This document shows, one piece after another, positions 42,894-51,954 of a stretch of 59,306 bases of DNA (position 1 is the stretch's first letter; every line of letters begins with the position of its first letter). A model generated the notes under the pieces. It saw only the letters and a program-made list of their open reading frames with translations. It was not told where the DNA came from and made no database searches. This DNA comes from Pseudomonadota bacterium. Its GTDB lineage: Bacteria; Pseudomonadota; Alphaproteobacteria; Rhizobiales; Hyphomicrobiaceae. The stretch covers positions 1-59,306 of the forward strand of contig JAFAFW010000019.1 of the NCBI GenBank assembly GCA_023423275.1. Direction: 5' to 3'. Made by a program: the position numbers and the translations under genes.

Positions 42894-44336
42894 TCAGAGG
42901 TTAAATACAACAAGCCGTTCTTCGGTCATGTCGCGGATAGCATACTTCGGTCCTTCGCGCCCAATGCCGCTGTCTTTAACTCCGCCATAGGCCAGTTGGT
43001 CGGTGCGCCACGTCGAGGTGCCGTTGAGGATGACGCCTCCGGTACGGATCTCTTTCACCGCGCGCATCGCCAGTTCGAGAGACCTGGTGAAAATCCCGCA
43101 TTGCAGTCCGAACCGGCTGTTGCTGACGTGTTGAAACACGTCGCCGATGTCCGAGAATTTCTGGATACCGACAACCGGCCCGAAGACCTCGTCGCAGGAC
43201 ACTTTCATCTCTCGCTTGATATCCGCGAGCACGGTTGGCAAGACCTGCGCGCCGTCACGCGTGCCGCCGGTCATCAGACGTGCCCCCTGGCTGACGGCCT
43301 CCCTGATCCAGCTTTCGATGCGGATTGCCGAGCGTTCGTCGATCACCGTGCCGACGTCCGTTTGTGGATCCATCGGATCGCCGGACTTCAGTTTCTTTAC
43401 CTCCGCCGCCACCCGATCAACGAACGCGTCATAGAGGCTTTCGTGCACGAAGACATTCTGGACCGAGATGCAGCTTTGGCCGGCAAGCCGCATGGAATTG
43501 CGCGCGCACATCGGCGCGGCTTCTTCGATGGAAGCGTCGGAGGCGACGATCACCGGTCCATCTCCGCCCAGTTCGAGCGCGACCCGCCTGAGGCCGGAGG
43601 CGGCTTTGATTTCCGCTCCGACCTTGGTGGAACCGGTAAAGGTGATGAAGTCCACACGCGGGTCGCGAACCAGAGCCGGCCCTACGATGTCTCCATAAAG
43701 CACATTGACCGAACCCTGCGGCGCGCCGGCATCGACAAACATCTCGGCCAGCATGTGCACGACGCCGGGCGACTGCGGCGGCGCCTTCAGGACGATGCTG
43801 TTCCCGGCCGCCAGAGCCGGGGCGATTTTGTGGCAAGCCAGATTGAAGGGGGCATTGAACGGGGTGATTCCGGCGACGACGCCCACCGGAAAACGCAGCA
43901 TCATGGCGATCTTGCCCGCGCCCATCTGTGAGCCTTCAACGGGAATCTGCTCACCTTCGATGCGGACCGCCTCTTCCGCCGACAGCTCGATCGTGTCCTG
44001 GGAACGGACAACTTCGCCGCGGGCGTCTTTGATAGCCTTGCCGGTTTCACGCGTCATGACTTCGGCGATGGCATCAGCGCGTTCGAGGAGGAGCGCCTTG
44101 ACCCGCCGGAGCAGCGCAGCTCTTTGATAACCAGGCATCGCCGCCATTGTGGCTTTGGCTGCCGTCGCGGCATTTAGTGCCGCATCAAGATCCTTCAGCG
44201 ATGAACGCGGCGCGCGCGCGACCACGACGTTCCGGTAGGGATCTACGACGTCGTGCAGATCCTCGGCTTGGCGCCAGTCTCCGTTGATGAGGTTTGGAAT
44301 GATGCGCGCTGCCGTGCCGGCTGCCTTTGCCGCCAT
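42894..44336 (-). CDS. NAD(P)-dependent aldehyde dehydrogenase
   Basis: 480 residues of the ALDH superfamily. The catalytic cysteine lies in RLAGQSCISVQNVF, the glutamate in ALELGGDGP and the asparagine in ITPFNAPFNLACHK. FTGSTKVGAEI is the NAD-site segment, and EVFGPVVGI lies near the C-terminus. It oxidises an aldehyde to the acid, possibly lactaldehyde- or semialdehyde-like. It is co-transcribed with the IclR gene and diverges from epimerase D. Confidence 0.93.
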   Translation of the reverse strand: MAAKAAGTAARIIPNLINGDWRQAEDLHDVVDPYRNVVVARAPRSSLKDLDAALNAATAAKATMAAMPGYQRAALLRRVKALLLERADAIAEVMTRETGKAIKDARGEVVRSQDTIELSAEEAVRIEGEQIPVEGSQMGAGKIAMMLRFPVGVVAGITPFNAPFNLACHKIAPALAAGNSIVLKAPPQSPGVVHMLAEMFVDAGAPQGSVNVLYGDIVGPALVRDPRVDFITFTGSTKVGAEIKAASGLRRVALELGGDGPVIVASDASIEEAAPMCARNSMRLAGQSCISVQNVFVHESLYDAFVDRVAAEVKKLKSGDPMDPQTDVGTVIDERSAIRIESWIREAVSQGARLMTGGTRDGAQVLPTVLADIKREMKVSCDEVFGPVVGIQKFSDIGDVFQHVSNSRFGLQCGIFTRSLELAMRAVKEIRTGGVILNGTSTWRTDQLAYGGVKDSGIGREGPKYAIRDMTEERLVVFNL

Positions 44337-44423
44337 GTCGTCTCGGCTCCCTGGTTGTCGCGCCGCTGTCGGCTTGCTTCGGGTGCCTGGGCGCAGACGT
44401 TGTCGTTCCTCCGCAAAACCTTT

Positions 44424-44551
44424 GCTCTCACATAGTGAAACGTCAATTCATATTTTGGTCAAAATAGAGATACGCACCCCGGTGGCAGGCAACCAGGCTT
44501 GGATGGGTTATTTTCTCAGAATATGGGTTGACTTCGCACAATGTGAAAAAT
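44424..44551. promoter_or_regulatory. Regulator-site cluster in ALDH/epimerase D divergent region
   Basis: Three dyads lie here. GCTCTC-ACATAGT-GAAACG is at 44424-44442, the perfect TATTTTG-GT-CAAAATA at 44451-44466, and CTTCGC-ACAATGT-GAAAAA at 44532-44550. The first and third have the 7-base spacing and GAAA half-site of the ATTTTC-N7-GAAAAT sites. The second is a distinct, stronger palindrome. Confidence 0.45.
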
Positions 44552-44618
44552 AGGGATGATGAAGACGTGTGAAAGCGCGCTGGCCATCGGCAACGGGCCG
44601 AAACGTGGGGAGACGCCA

Positions 44619-45500
44619 TTGACCTTCGAGAACGTGCTCGTCACGGGCGGCGCGGGCAGGCTTGGAACCTATGTCGTCGACCGGCTGGCAGGCCGATGCA
44701 ACCTTAGCGTCCTCGACATCAAGCCGCTCGAAGGCGTGCGCGCAGCCAAGGCAAGACAGGTCAGTGCCAGCATCACGGACTACGACGCGCTGCGCAACGC
44801 TTTCACGGGGCAGGACGCGATCATCCACCTGGCGGCTATTCCCAATCCGCGGGCCGCACCGGCGGACGTCACGTTCAACACCAACGTCCAGGGTGCATGG
44901 GCCGTCTTGCAGGCGGCCGAGGATGCCGGGGTCAAGCGCGTCGTCGTGGCATCGAGCGATTCCGTTTTCGGGTTGTCCTATAACCCCCCGGACTGGCCAC
45001 CCAGATATCTCCCGATCGACGAGGCGCATCCTACACGCCCAACGGAGTTTTATTCGCTCAGCAAGCAGGTCACCGAAACGATCAGCGAGAGTTACGCACA
45101 TCGCAAGAAGTTGCAGGTTTTGGCGATCAGGCCGGTCCACATCGTGTTCCCGCCGGAATATCCAGAGCTTGAGACGCGCGGCAGCGACCCGCAGAACTAT
45201 CATTTCTGGGCGTATGTCTCGCCCGAGGACGTCGCTCAAGGCTTCGACCTCGCCTTGCGCTGTGATTACAATGGATACGAGGTCTTCACGATTTCGGCCG
45301 CAAACGGGCTCAATCCGCGGCCCACGCTGGAAATGGCGAAGGAGCGCTGGGGCAGGCTGCCTGATGTGCGAAGGCCCGACATTTTCGAGAAAGACCCTTT
45401 CGCTTCCGTGATGGATATCAGCAAGGCGCGCGACCGGCTCGGCTACCAACCGGTCAGTGACTGGCGCGAAATGATTGCCGCTACGCCACCGAAAGCATGA
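44619..45500 (+). CDS. NAD-dependent epimerase/dehydratase (extended SDR) D
   Basis: 293 residues from TTG 44619: FENVLVTGGAGRLGTYVVDRL, AIIHLAAIPNPRA, SSDSVFG and catalytic YSLSK. The TTG start is favoured by GGGGAG six bases upstream and because it lines up with the start of epimerase B (QFETVLVTGAGG). An in-frame ATG at 44556 would add 21 residues. It is first in a plus-strand unit with the TIM-barrel and the two flavoprotein genes. Confidence 0.88.
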   Translation: MTFENVLVTGGAGRLGTYVVDRLAGRCNLSVLDIKPLEGVRAAKARQVSASITDYDALRNAFTGQDAIIHLAAIPNPRAAPADVTFNTNVQGAWAVLQAAEDAGVKRVVVASSDSVFGLSYNPPDWPPRYLPIDEAHPTRPTEFYSLSKQVTETISESYAHRKKLQVLAIRPVHIVFPPEYPELETRGSDPQNYHFWAYVSPEDVAQGFDLALRCDYNGYEVFTISAANGLNPRPTLEMAKERWGRLPDVRRPDIFEKDPFASVMDISKARDRLGYQPVSDWREMIAATPPKA

Positions 45501-45509
45501 GCATGGAAA

Positions 45510-46376
45510 GTGAGTAAAAAGGCATCAAATCCCATGGTCGCAAACGCCGCCGATTTTGGCATCAATTCCTATTCCTACACGCTCGATCATACCGCGCGTC
45601 AGTTCCTCGATAAACTGGCAGACCGCGGATATGTCGAGTTCGAATTGATGATGTATCCGGGGCATCTCTGGCCCAAGGATATGAGTGCAGCGGATCGCAG
45701 GGAACTGCGCCAGCATATCGAACGGCGGGGATTGAGAATCGCGACGCTCAATATGCCGAATATCGACATCAATATCGCGGGAGCATCCAAGGAAATGCGG
45801 GAGTATTCCCTGGATCTCCTCACGCGACTTGTCGAGTTCGCCGGTGATCTCGGAGTACCGGGTGTGATTATCGCGCCGGGCAAAGCCAACATGCTTTATC
45901 CGATGCCGCGCGATCAGTTGATGGGGCATTTCTTTGCCGGGCTGGACATTCTGGCGCCTATCGCGAAAAATGCCGGAACGAAGCTCGTGCTTGAGAACAT
46001 GCCGTTCACATTCCTCCCCAAGGTCGACGAGATGCTCGCGGCTCTCGATCGCTACGGGGATCCTGATGTGGCGATGATGTACGACGTCGCCAATGGATGG
46101 TTCGTCAAGGAGGACATTGCCGACGCGCTGCGCACCTCCGCAAGATCGGGCCGGCTCGCACTCCTCCATTTCTCAGATACCAACCAGGCGATTTACCGCC
46201 ACGACGCGGTCGGCCTCGGGACGGTGCCGTTCGCGGCAATTCCTCCCGTTCTCGACGAGATCGGATTCACCGGCCGGCCGATGCTTGAAATCATCGCGCC
46301 GGATGCAGATGCCGTGATTGACGACAGCGTGCGCCAGCTTGCCGAAGTCGGCTACGGCAGGTGTCGGTCTGCCTGA
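45510..46376 (+). CDS. Sugar phosphate isomerase/epimerase-like TIM-barrel protein
   Basis: 288 residues of the xylose-isomerase-like TIM-barrel family (AP_endonuc_2): FGINSYSYTLD, LRIATLNMPNIDINIAG, VIIAPGKANML, LENMPFTFLPKVDEML, MMYDVANGWF, LLHFSDTNQA. Acidic residues and histidines in these stretches are metal-ligand candidates. Starts at GTG 45510 and ATG 45534 are both possible. Relatives epimerise or isomerise sugars or ketoses, and some eliminate from keto-glycosides. It follows epimerase D by 9 bases. Confidence 0.88.
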   Translation: MSKKASNPMVANAADFGINSYSYTLDHTARQFLDKLADRGYVEFELMMYPGHLWPKDMSAADRRELRQHIERRGLRIATLNMPNIDINIAGASKEMREYSLDLLTRLVEFAGDLGVPGVIIAPGKANMLYPMPRDQLMGHFFAGLDILAPIAKNAGTKLVLENMPFTFLPKVDEMLAALDRYGDPDVAMMYDVANGWFVKEDIADALRTSARSGRLALLHFSDTNQAIYRHDAVGLGTVPFAAIPPVLDEIGFTGRPMLEIIAPDADAVIDDSVRQLAEVGYGRCRSA

Positions 46377-46392
46377 GGCGAAGGAGATGATG

Positions 46393-47889
46393 ATGCTGCC
46401 CAACACTGTCGATGTGGTTGTTGTCGGCGCCGGAAATGCAGCGTTCTGTGCGGCGCTGGCCGCTGCCGAGCACAAGGTATCGGTTCTGGTGCTGGAGCGG
46501 TCGCCGGAATCGGAGGCAGGCGGCAATAGCCGGTTCACTGCCGGTGCAATTCGTTGTGTCTACGAGGGCGTCGAAGATCTGAAAGTGTTGATGCCCGATC
46601 TGACTGCGGAGGAAATCTCTAATACCGACTTCGGTTCCTATACCGAAGAGCAATTCCTCGATGACATGGCGCGCGTCACCGAATACCGCACGGATCCGGA
46701 ACTGACGGAAATTCTCGTCAAGCGCAGCCGCGAAACGATGCGTTGGATGCGCGAGAAGGGCGTACGATTCCAGCCGATCTACGGTCGTCAGGCTTTCAAG
46801 GTCGATGGCAAGTTCAAGTTTTGGGGCGGCCTGACGGTAGAAGCCTGGGGCGGTGGTCCGGGGCTTGTCGACGCGCTCACGGCATCTTCCAGGAAGAATG
46901 ATGTATCTATCGCGTATGAAGCGCGCGCGCTGTCGCTCGAATACGATGACGGCGGTGTGACCGGAGTCCGTGTCCGGCATCAGGGAAAGACGCAGACAGT
47001 GAAGGCCAGGGCCGTGGTTCTGGCTGCCGGTGGTTTTCAGGCGAACGCGGAATGGCGAACGCGCTATCTCGGTCCGGGCTGGGATCTGGCCAAGGTACGC
47101 GGCACGCGGTTTAATACAGGTGACGGCATTCGCATGGCGCTTGAGGCGAGCGCCATGCCGACGGGGAACTGGTCCGGGTGTCATGCCGTCGGCTGGGAAC
47201 GCAATGCACCGGATTTCGGCGATCTGGCTGTCGGCGATAATTTTCAGAAGCACAGCTATCCGTTCGGCATCATGATCAACGCCAATGGTGAGCGCTTTGT
47301 CGACGAAGGAGCCGATTTCCGGAATTATACGTATGCAAAATACGGTCGCGTGATCCTTTCTCAACCTGGCCAGTTTGCCTGGCAAGTGTTCGACAAAAAG
47401 GTGCTGCATCTGCTGCGCGACGAGTATCGCATCAAGCAGGTCACGAAGGTGTCGGCCAATTCACTCGAGGATCTGGCCGCCAAGCTCGAAGACGTCAATC
47501 ACGCCAAGGCGCTCGAGACGATGAAAGCCTACAACGCCGCGGTCATGAGAGATGTGCCATTCAATCCGAACGTCAAGGATGGTCGTGGCACGCGCGGATT
47601 GACTGTCGACAAGTCGAACTGGGCCAACGTGCTCGATGAGCCGCCGTTCGAAGCCTATGCCGTGACATGCGGGATCACCTTCACGTTCGGTGGCGTTAAA
47701 ATCGACAGCAACGCGAATGTCATCGATACGGATGGCGCGCCAATTCCCGGCCTGTTCGCCGCCGGTGAAATGGTTGGTGGAATATTTTATTTCAATTATC
47801 CCGGAGGCACCGGCCTGATGAACGGAGCGGTATTCGGCCGGATCGCGGGAACCAGCGCAGGACGCACCGCCCGCGGCACCAATACGTAG
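46393..47889 (+). CDS. FAD-dependent tricarballylate dehydrogenase-like flavoprotein (TcuA family)
   Basis: 498 residues. The FAD motif is VVVVGAGNAAFCAALAA, followed by GGNSRFTAGAIR, RAVVLAAGGFQANAEWR, and the C-terminal GLFAAGEMVGGIFYFNYPGGTGLMNGAVFGRIAG typical of TcuA and the fumarate-reductase flavoprotein class. Three consecutive ATGs (46387, 46390, 46393) follow AAGGAG, and 46393 has the best spacing. Relatives dehydrogenate a C-C bond in polycarboxylates. It begins 16 bases after the TIM-barrel gene and is followed 31 bases later by a second flavoprotein. Confidence 0.88.
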   Translation: MLPNTVDVVVVGAGNAAFCAALAAAEHKVSVLVLERSPESEAGGNSRFTAGAIRCVYEGVEDLKVLMPDLTAEEISNTDFGSYTEEQFLDDMARVTEYRTDPELTEILVKRSRETMRWMREKGVRFQPIYGRQAFKVDGKFKFWGGLTVEAWGGGPGLVDALTASSRKNDVSIAYEARALSLEYDDGGVTGVRVRHQGKTQTVKARAVVLAAGGFQANAEWRTRYLGPGWDLAKVRGTRFNTGDGIRMALEASAMPTGNWSGCHAVGWERNAPDFGDLAVGDNFQKHSYPFGIMINANGERFVDEGADFRNYTYAKYGRVILSQPGQFAWQVFDKKVLHLLRDEYRIKQVTKVSANSLEDLAAKLEDVNHAKALETMKAYNAAVMRDVPFNPNVKDGRGTRGLTVDKSNWANVLDEPPFEAYAVTCGITFTFGGVKIDSNANVIDTDGAPIPGLFAAGEMVGGIFYFNYPGGTGLMNGAVFGRIAGTSAGRTARGTNT

Positions 47890-47920
47890 CAGCTATTGAG
47901 GGCAAGGCGGTGATGTAGCC

Positions 47921-49435
47921 ATGCGCAGCGAGACCTACGATGTCGTTGTTGTTGGCGGAGGAGGTGCGGGCCTGGCCGCCGCCATAGAAGCGCGCAGGCT
48001 TGGTCGCGATGTCGTGCTATTGGAAAAAAATCCTGCACTTGGCGGCTCGACGGCATGGTCGATCGGTTCGGTGAGTGCATCGGCGACACCGCATCAGATC
48101 GCGAAGGGCATCAAGGACGGTCCCGATGGCCACTTCGAGGACATGCCCGGCTTTGCCGGTTCGCTCGCCAATCGCGATAACGATGCGTTGCGGCGTGTGC
48201 TATGCGATGAAATGCCGGAAACGTTCCGCTGGCTTCTGTCGCATGGCGTACGGTTCTTCGGGCCGATGCCGGAGCCGCCGCACACGCAGCCGCGCATGCA
48301 CAACGTGCTGCCGAACTCCCGCGCCTTCATCTATCATCTCGGCCGCGCTGCCCGCCGTGCAGGTGTGATCGTCCGCACCAATACACGCGCCAGGGAACTT
48401 TTGCTGGATAATGGGCGGATTGTTGGTGTGTCGTGCGATGGGCCGCAAGGGTCGATCGCGTATACCGCGCGGGGCGGCGTGATCCTCGGCGCCGGGGATT
48501 TTACGAGTTCTCCCGAATTGAAGCGTCGATACATGGGGGAACGCGAGGCCGCCGTGTCGGGCGTCAATCCGACGGCGACCGGCGATGGTCAGATGCTGGC
48601 GATGGCCGTCGGTGGTCGGATCATCAATGGAGATCTCGCGCTCGGGCCGGAGATCCGTTTCGTCGCGCCCGAAAAGCAGAACCTTATAGGCCGCATGCCG
48701 CCGTGGACTTGGCTTGCCCAATTCATGGCCTGGTCCCTTCAGAATATGCCGGATACCATCCTCCGGCCGTTTGTCATGAGCTTCCTGACAACCGCGCTGG
48801 CGCCGTCACCGACGCTTTTTCAGCAGGGCGCGATTCTCGTCAATCGCGACGGCCGCCGATTCACGGACGAGCTTGTAGAACCAGCCTACGATATTCCGGC
48901 ACAGCCCGACGGAGTTGCATTCATTGTGGTCGATGGCCGGATTGCGAAGCAGTTTTCAGCATGGCCGCATTTCATTTCCACCGCGCCCGGTATCGCCTAC
49001 GCCTATATGCCGGACTATCGGCGCAATCGGCCCGATGTTTATGCCGAAGCCGACACGCTGGAAGGTCTGGGGGAAAAACTCGGTGGATCAGGAAACAATG
49101 TGCTGCCGCAGACAATTGCCGATTACAATGCCGTTGTCGCAGGAGCGCCGCGCGACGGCACGCCCAACTCACCACTGAATGAACCCCCCTTCACCGCTTT
49201 GGGGCCGGTGCGCGCGGTGTTTGTTCATAACGAAGGTGGTCTGGCTGTAGACACGTCACACCGCGTTCTGGATGTGCAGGATAACCCCATTCCGGGTCTT
49301 TATGCGGTGGGATCAACGGGGCAGGGTGGTCTGCTTCTCAAGGGACATGGGCACCATCTCGCGTGGGCGTTTTCATCGGGACGCCGCGCCGGTCGAATTG
49401 CGGCGCTCGCGATGAGGTCGCCCTCCAGCGTCTAG
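47921..49435 (+). CDS. FAD-dependent oxidoreductase (fumarate-reductase/3-ketosteroid-dehydrogenase-like)
   Basis: 504 residues: VVVVGGGGAGLAAAIEARRLGRDVVLLEKNPALGGSTAWSIGSVSA, GGVILGAGDF, GPNS-like SPTLFQQGAILVNRDGRRFTDEL and the C-terminal IPGLYAVGSTGQGGLLLKGHGHHLAWAFSSGRRAGR. It belongs to the same broad flavoprotein class as its neighbour but is clearly a different subfamily. It may oxidise a ring or side-chain C-C bond. It is the last gene of the plus-strand unit, followed by a bidirectional hairpin. Confidence 0.88.
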   Translation: MRSETYDVVVVGGGGAGLAAAIEARRLGRDVVLLEKNPALGGSTAWSIGSVSASATPHQIAKGIKDGPDGHFEDMPGFAGSLANRDNDALRRVLCDEMPETFRWLLSHGVRFFGPMPEPPHTQPRMHNVLPNSRAFIYHLGRAARRAGVIVRTNTRARELLLDNGRIVGVSCDGPQGSIAYTARGGVILGAGDFTSSPELKRRYMGEREAAVSGVNPTATGDGQMLAMAVGGRIINGDLALGPEIRFVAPEKQNLIGRMPPWTWLAQFMAWSLQNMPDTILRPFVMSFLTTALAPSPTLFQQGAILVNRDGRRFTDELVEPAYDIPAQPDGVAFIVVDGRIAKQFSAWPHFISTAPGIAYAYMPDYRRNRPDVYAEADTLEGLGEKLGGSGNNVLPQTIADYNAVVAGAPRDGTPNSPLNEPPFTALGPVRAVFVHNEGGLAVDTSHRVLDVQDNPIPGLYAVGSTGQGGLLLKGHGHHLAWAFSSGRRAGRIAALAMRSPSSV

Positions 49436-49444
49436 CCGATGTAA

Positions 49445-49470
49445 GAAAGCCGTGCCGGGGCGCGGCTTTC
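49445..49470. terminator. Bidirectional hairpin between flavoprotein and cupin genes
   Basis: GAAAGCCG (49445-49452) and CGGCTTTC (49463-49470) form a perfect 8-bp stem between convergent genes. Confidence 0.6.
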
Positions 49471-49473
49471 GGA

Positions 49474-49869
49474 TCATTCATCTGAAACCGGAGATGTAAT
49501 CACGAGAAACACGAGGTCGACGAGACCGGAATTCTGGATCTTATGCTCGATGCCTGGGGGAAGAAAGATGACGTCGTGCTTGCGAACGACGACCGCCTCG
49601 CCGTCGATTTCCATCAAACCTTCACCGTCGAGGACATGATAGATCTGTTCCTGGATTTTGTGGGTGTGGGTCGCGACGTACGCCATCGGCTGGTAGCAGG
49701 AAATGCGATAATCCAGATGTTTTGCGCCGGCGGAGTCTGGCGTTACCAAAGGTTTGGATAGCGCGCCCCCGAAATGATTTGGAAATTCCTTCCACGGCAC
49801 TTCCGCAATATTCCGTATGAGTGCGGCGCGCTTTCGATCTCCGGCGGCATCCCGTTCCGTCGTTGTCAT
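49474..49869 (-). CDS. Cupin domain protein
   Basis: 131 residues with a single cupin: THTHKIQEQIYHVLDGEGLMEIDGE (His, His, Gln or Glu, His as possible ligands), then LPPGIEHKIQNSG. ATG 49869 has an ACGGGG sequence at suitable distance; ATG 49878 is the alternative. It lies between the catabolic flavoproteins and the MFS gene and is likely an isomerase- or dioxygenase-like enzyme of the same pathway. Confidence 0.82.
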   Translation of the reverse strand: MTTTERDAAGDRKRAALIRNIAEVPWKEFPNHFGGALSKPLVTPDSAGAKHLDYRISCYQPMAYVATHTHKIQEQIYHVLDGEGLMEIDGEAVVVRKHDVIFLPPGIEHKIQNSGLVDLVFLVITSPVSDE

Positions 49870-50022
49870 GTTGTACATTCCCCGTTTTTTGTCAGTGGAG
49901 GTCTCTTGTTCGGAAGAATACGACAATTCAATTGAATTTGCGCGCTGTTCCGGAATGTTTTTGCGGATGTTTCGTATGTTGACGTCGCCTCATTCAATGA
50001 AGGAGCGGGAGACGGCGATAGC

Positions 50023-51255
50023 TCAAATGGTGGGCTTCGTTTCCGGCATTGCCACCACCAACAGAAGCAGGGCGCCGAGAGCAATGGTGGCGAGCACGAG
50101 GAACGTCATGGGCGTACCGATGCTATCAGCAAGGCGACCCGCAACAAATGTGCTGATCGTTGCGCCAATGCCAACAGCACACCCGACGACGCCTTGCATG
50201 AGATTGAAGCGACCGGTTCCACGCGTCGCGTCAGCGATGCTGAGCGGTACCAGAACACCTAATACCGAGGCCGTAATACCGTCCAGCATCTGCACGGCGA
50301 CGATAGCGTATGGTTCCGATGTGTAGGCCAGGAGCAAGCCGCGGATCGGCAACACGCCGAAGCCGATGAGCAGAAGTGGACGACGGCCCCAGCTCTGCGC
50401 CAGTGCGCCAACTTTCGGCGAGATTGCCGCGACGATGAGTTGCGGGCCGATGATGCAAGCGGCGATCAGAGCCGTAGCCCATTGGCTCGACTGCATCGCC
50501 ATGGCGCCTCCGACCAATGGAAGCATTGCGGTATTGGCGGCCTGAAACAAGAGGACGGCCAGGATCAGCACGATGATGGGGCGCTGAAGGACGGTCTCGG
50601 CAATCCCGCTCGGCGCGGGAGCGAGACCGGATCGAAAGCCGCCGTCTGCCGCCTGCGGGTTGATTTCGTCGTCGCGGATGGAAAGAAGAGCCCAGATGGC
50701 CGGAATGACGATAACTGCCGTCACATAGAATACCGCCTGCGCGGAAATGAAATAACCGAAGGCCCCCATCACGCCCGCTGCAATACCATTTCCCAGGGAG
50801 GCAAATCGTGCGTTACGTCCAAGGCGCGGACCGATGGCCGCGTGGCCGACCAGGCCAAGAGTTATGGCTGCGATTGCGGGTCCAAGAATTGCGCTCGCGC
50901 CAATTTGCACGAGCTTGGCAATGACGACAGAAAGAAACAGGGGTGAAATAGCGATCAGAAGCGCGGCGGCTCCGAGCCCGATAAGCGCAAGCGCGGCCGC
51001 GCGTCGTTTCGAAGGGGCGGCGTCGACTGCCCATCCACCCGGGATTTGAAATAGCAGGCCAGCGATGCTGCCGAGCGACAATACAAGGCCGATGTCGCTC
51101 TGCGTCCACTTCTGCGTTGTGAGATAAACAGCCAGAAAAGGCCCAAAGCCGGTCTGGATGTCGGCAACGAAGAACGTAAACCAGTCCAGCCCGCGCGCGC
51201 TTGCCTGCGATGGCCGCCTCGCGCTGTCGGGGATTTTCGGCCCGGCCTTTTGCAA
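50023..51255 (-). CDS. MFS transporter
   Basis: 410 residues, about 12 membrane segments. ADIQTGFGPFLAVYLTTQKWTQSDIGLVLSLGSIAGLLFQIPGGW is typical of an MFS N-terminal half. It starts at TTG 51255 with GGGAG six bases before it; no ATG lies near the homology start. It could export or import a product of the catabolic cluster, but the substrate is unread. It is 153 bases upstream of the cupin gene on the same strand. Confidence 0.85.
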   Translation of the reverse strand: MQKAGPKIPDSARRPSQASARGLDWFTFFVADIQTGFGPFLAVYLTTQKWTQSDIGLVLSLGSIAGLLFQIPGGWAVDAAPSKRRAAALALIGLGAAALLIAISPLFLSVVIAKLVQIGASAILGPAIAAITLGLVGHAAIGPRLGRNARFASLGNGIAAGVMGAFGYFISAQAVFYVTAVIVIPAIWALLSIRDDEINPQAADGGFRSGLAPAPSGIAETVLQRPIIVLILAVLLFQAANTAMLPLVGGAMAMQSSQWATALIAACIIGPQLIVAAISPKVGALAQSWGRRPLLLIGFGVLPIRGLLLAYTSEPYAIVAVQMLDGITASVLGVLVPLSIADATRGTGRFNLMQGVVGCAVGIGATISTFVAGRLADSIGTPMTFLVLATIALGALLLLVVAMPETKPTI

Positions 51256-51304
51256 GCGCTACTCCCAACTCTGCGCCTGCTGGCGGCAGCGGCTGCTTGT
51301 GAGA

Positions 51305-51718
51305 TCAGTCGTCCCTGAGCGTCGGCACGATCGCCACCGGCTCGCTCGCCGTATATTCCGGCGCCAGGCGTAGTTGCTCGTGATCGACCTCGATCATCAC
51401 GAAAGATTTTTGATCCTGCGTATTGAAACGGAATGCGCGCCAGTCGATTGCGATTTTTCTCGTTCCGATGCCGAGGAAGCCTCCCATTTCCACAACGGCC
51501 GCCTGGAGCTTTCCGTCGCGGTCCGTGAGCAGGTCGATGATCCGGCCGGACTGGCCTTGAGACCGCGTGCGAACCTCCCGACCCATGAGGCTTTCGAGCT
51601 GATGGGTCTGCGCGCGATCAACACCTGAGGAACTGGGCGCCTCGTCGGCGCTTGGGGCAGGGCTCGGGAGTGCGAGCGTGATCAGAAGTATTGCGCAAAT
51701 GTTGCTGAGTATTCTCAA
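51305..51718 (-). CDS. PRC-barrel domain protein, periplasmic
   Basis: 137 residues. The signal peptide MRILSNICAILLITLALPSPAPSA is followed by a PRC barrel (ESLMGREVRTRSQGQSGRIIDLLTDRDGKLQAAVVEMGGFLGIGTRKIAIDWRAF). PRC-barrel proteins in the periplasm of rhizobia are common and of unknown role, perhaps a scaffold or stress protein. It stands alone; its 3' end lies 49 bases before the MFS start. Confidence 0.85.
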   Translation of the reverse strand: MRILSNICAILLITLALPSPAPSADEAPSSSGVDRAQTHQLESLMGREVRTRSQGQSGRIIDLLTDRDGKLQAAVVEMGGFLGIGTRKIAIDWRAFRFNTQDQKSFVMIEVDHEQLRLAPEYTASEPVAIVPTLRDD

Positions 51719-51954
51719 GGCGACCTCCGGTGATCGAACATGAATTAACTGTGCCCGTCACCGCTTCGTTCCAAGGGGCATCCGCCCGCGCCATTTCGCC
51801 AACGTGCTCCGGAAGGTTGGTGGTTCGGTTTCGGCAAGCGATAGCCGGCCTGAACGCAACGATCCCGCGTGCCTATTCGAAAAGCCGGCTCAAGCTGTCT
51901 CCCCCACCTCGATCTCCGTCGAGGTTCAACACGGCTGTCAGTGATGTCTTGGAA
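51719..51954. other. Intergenic stretch between PRC-barrel and Crp/Fnr genes
   Basis: 236 bases with no credible gene. It probably holds the promoter of the PRC-barrel gene and the end of the Crp/Fnr transcript. Confidence 0.4.
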
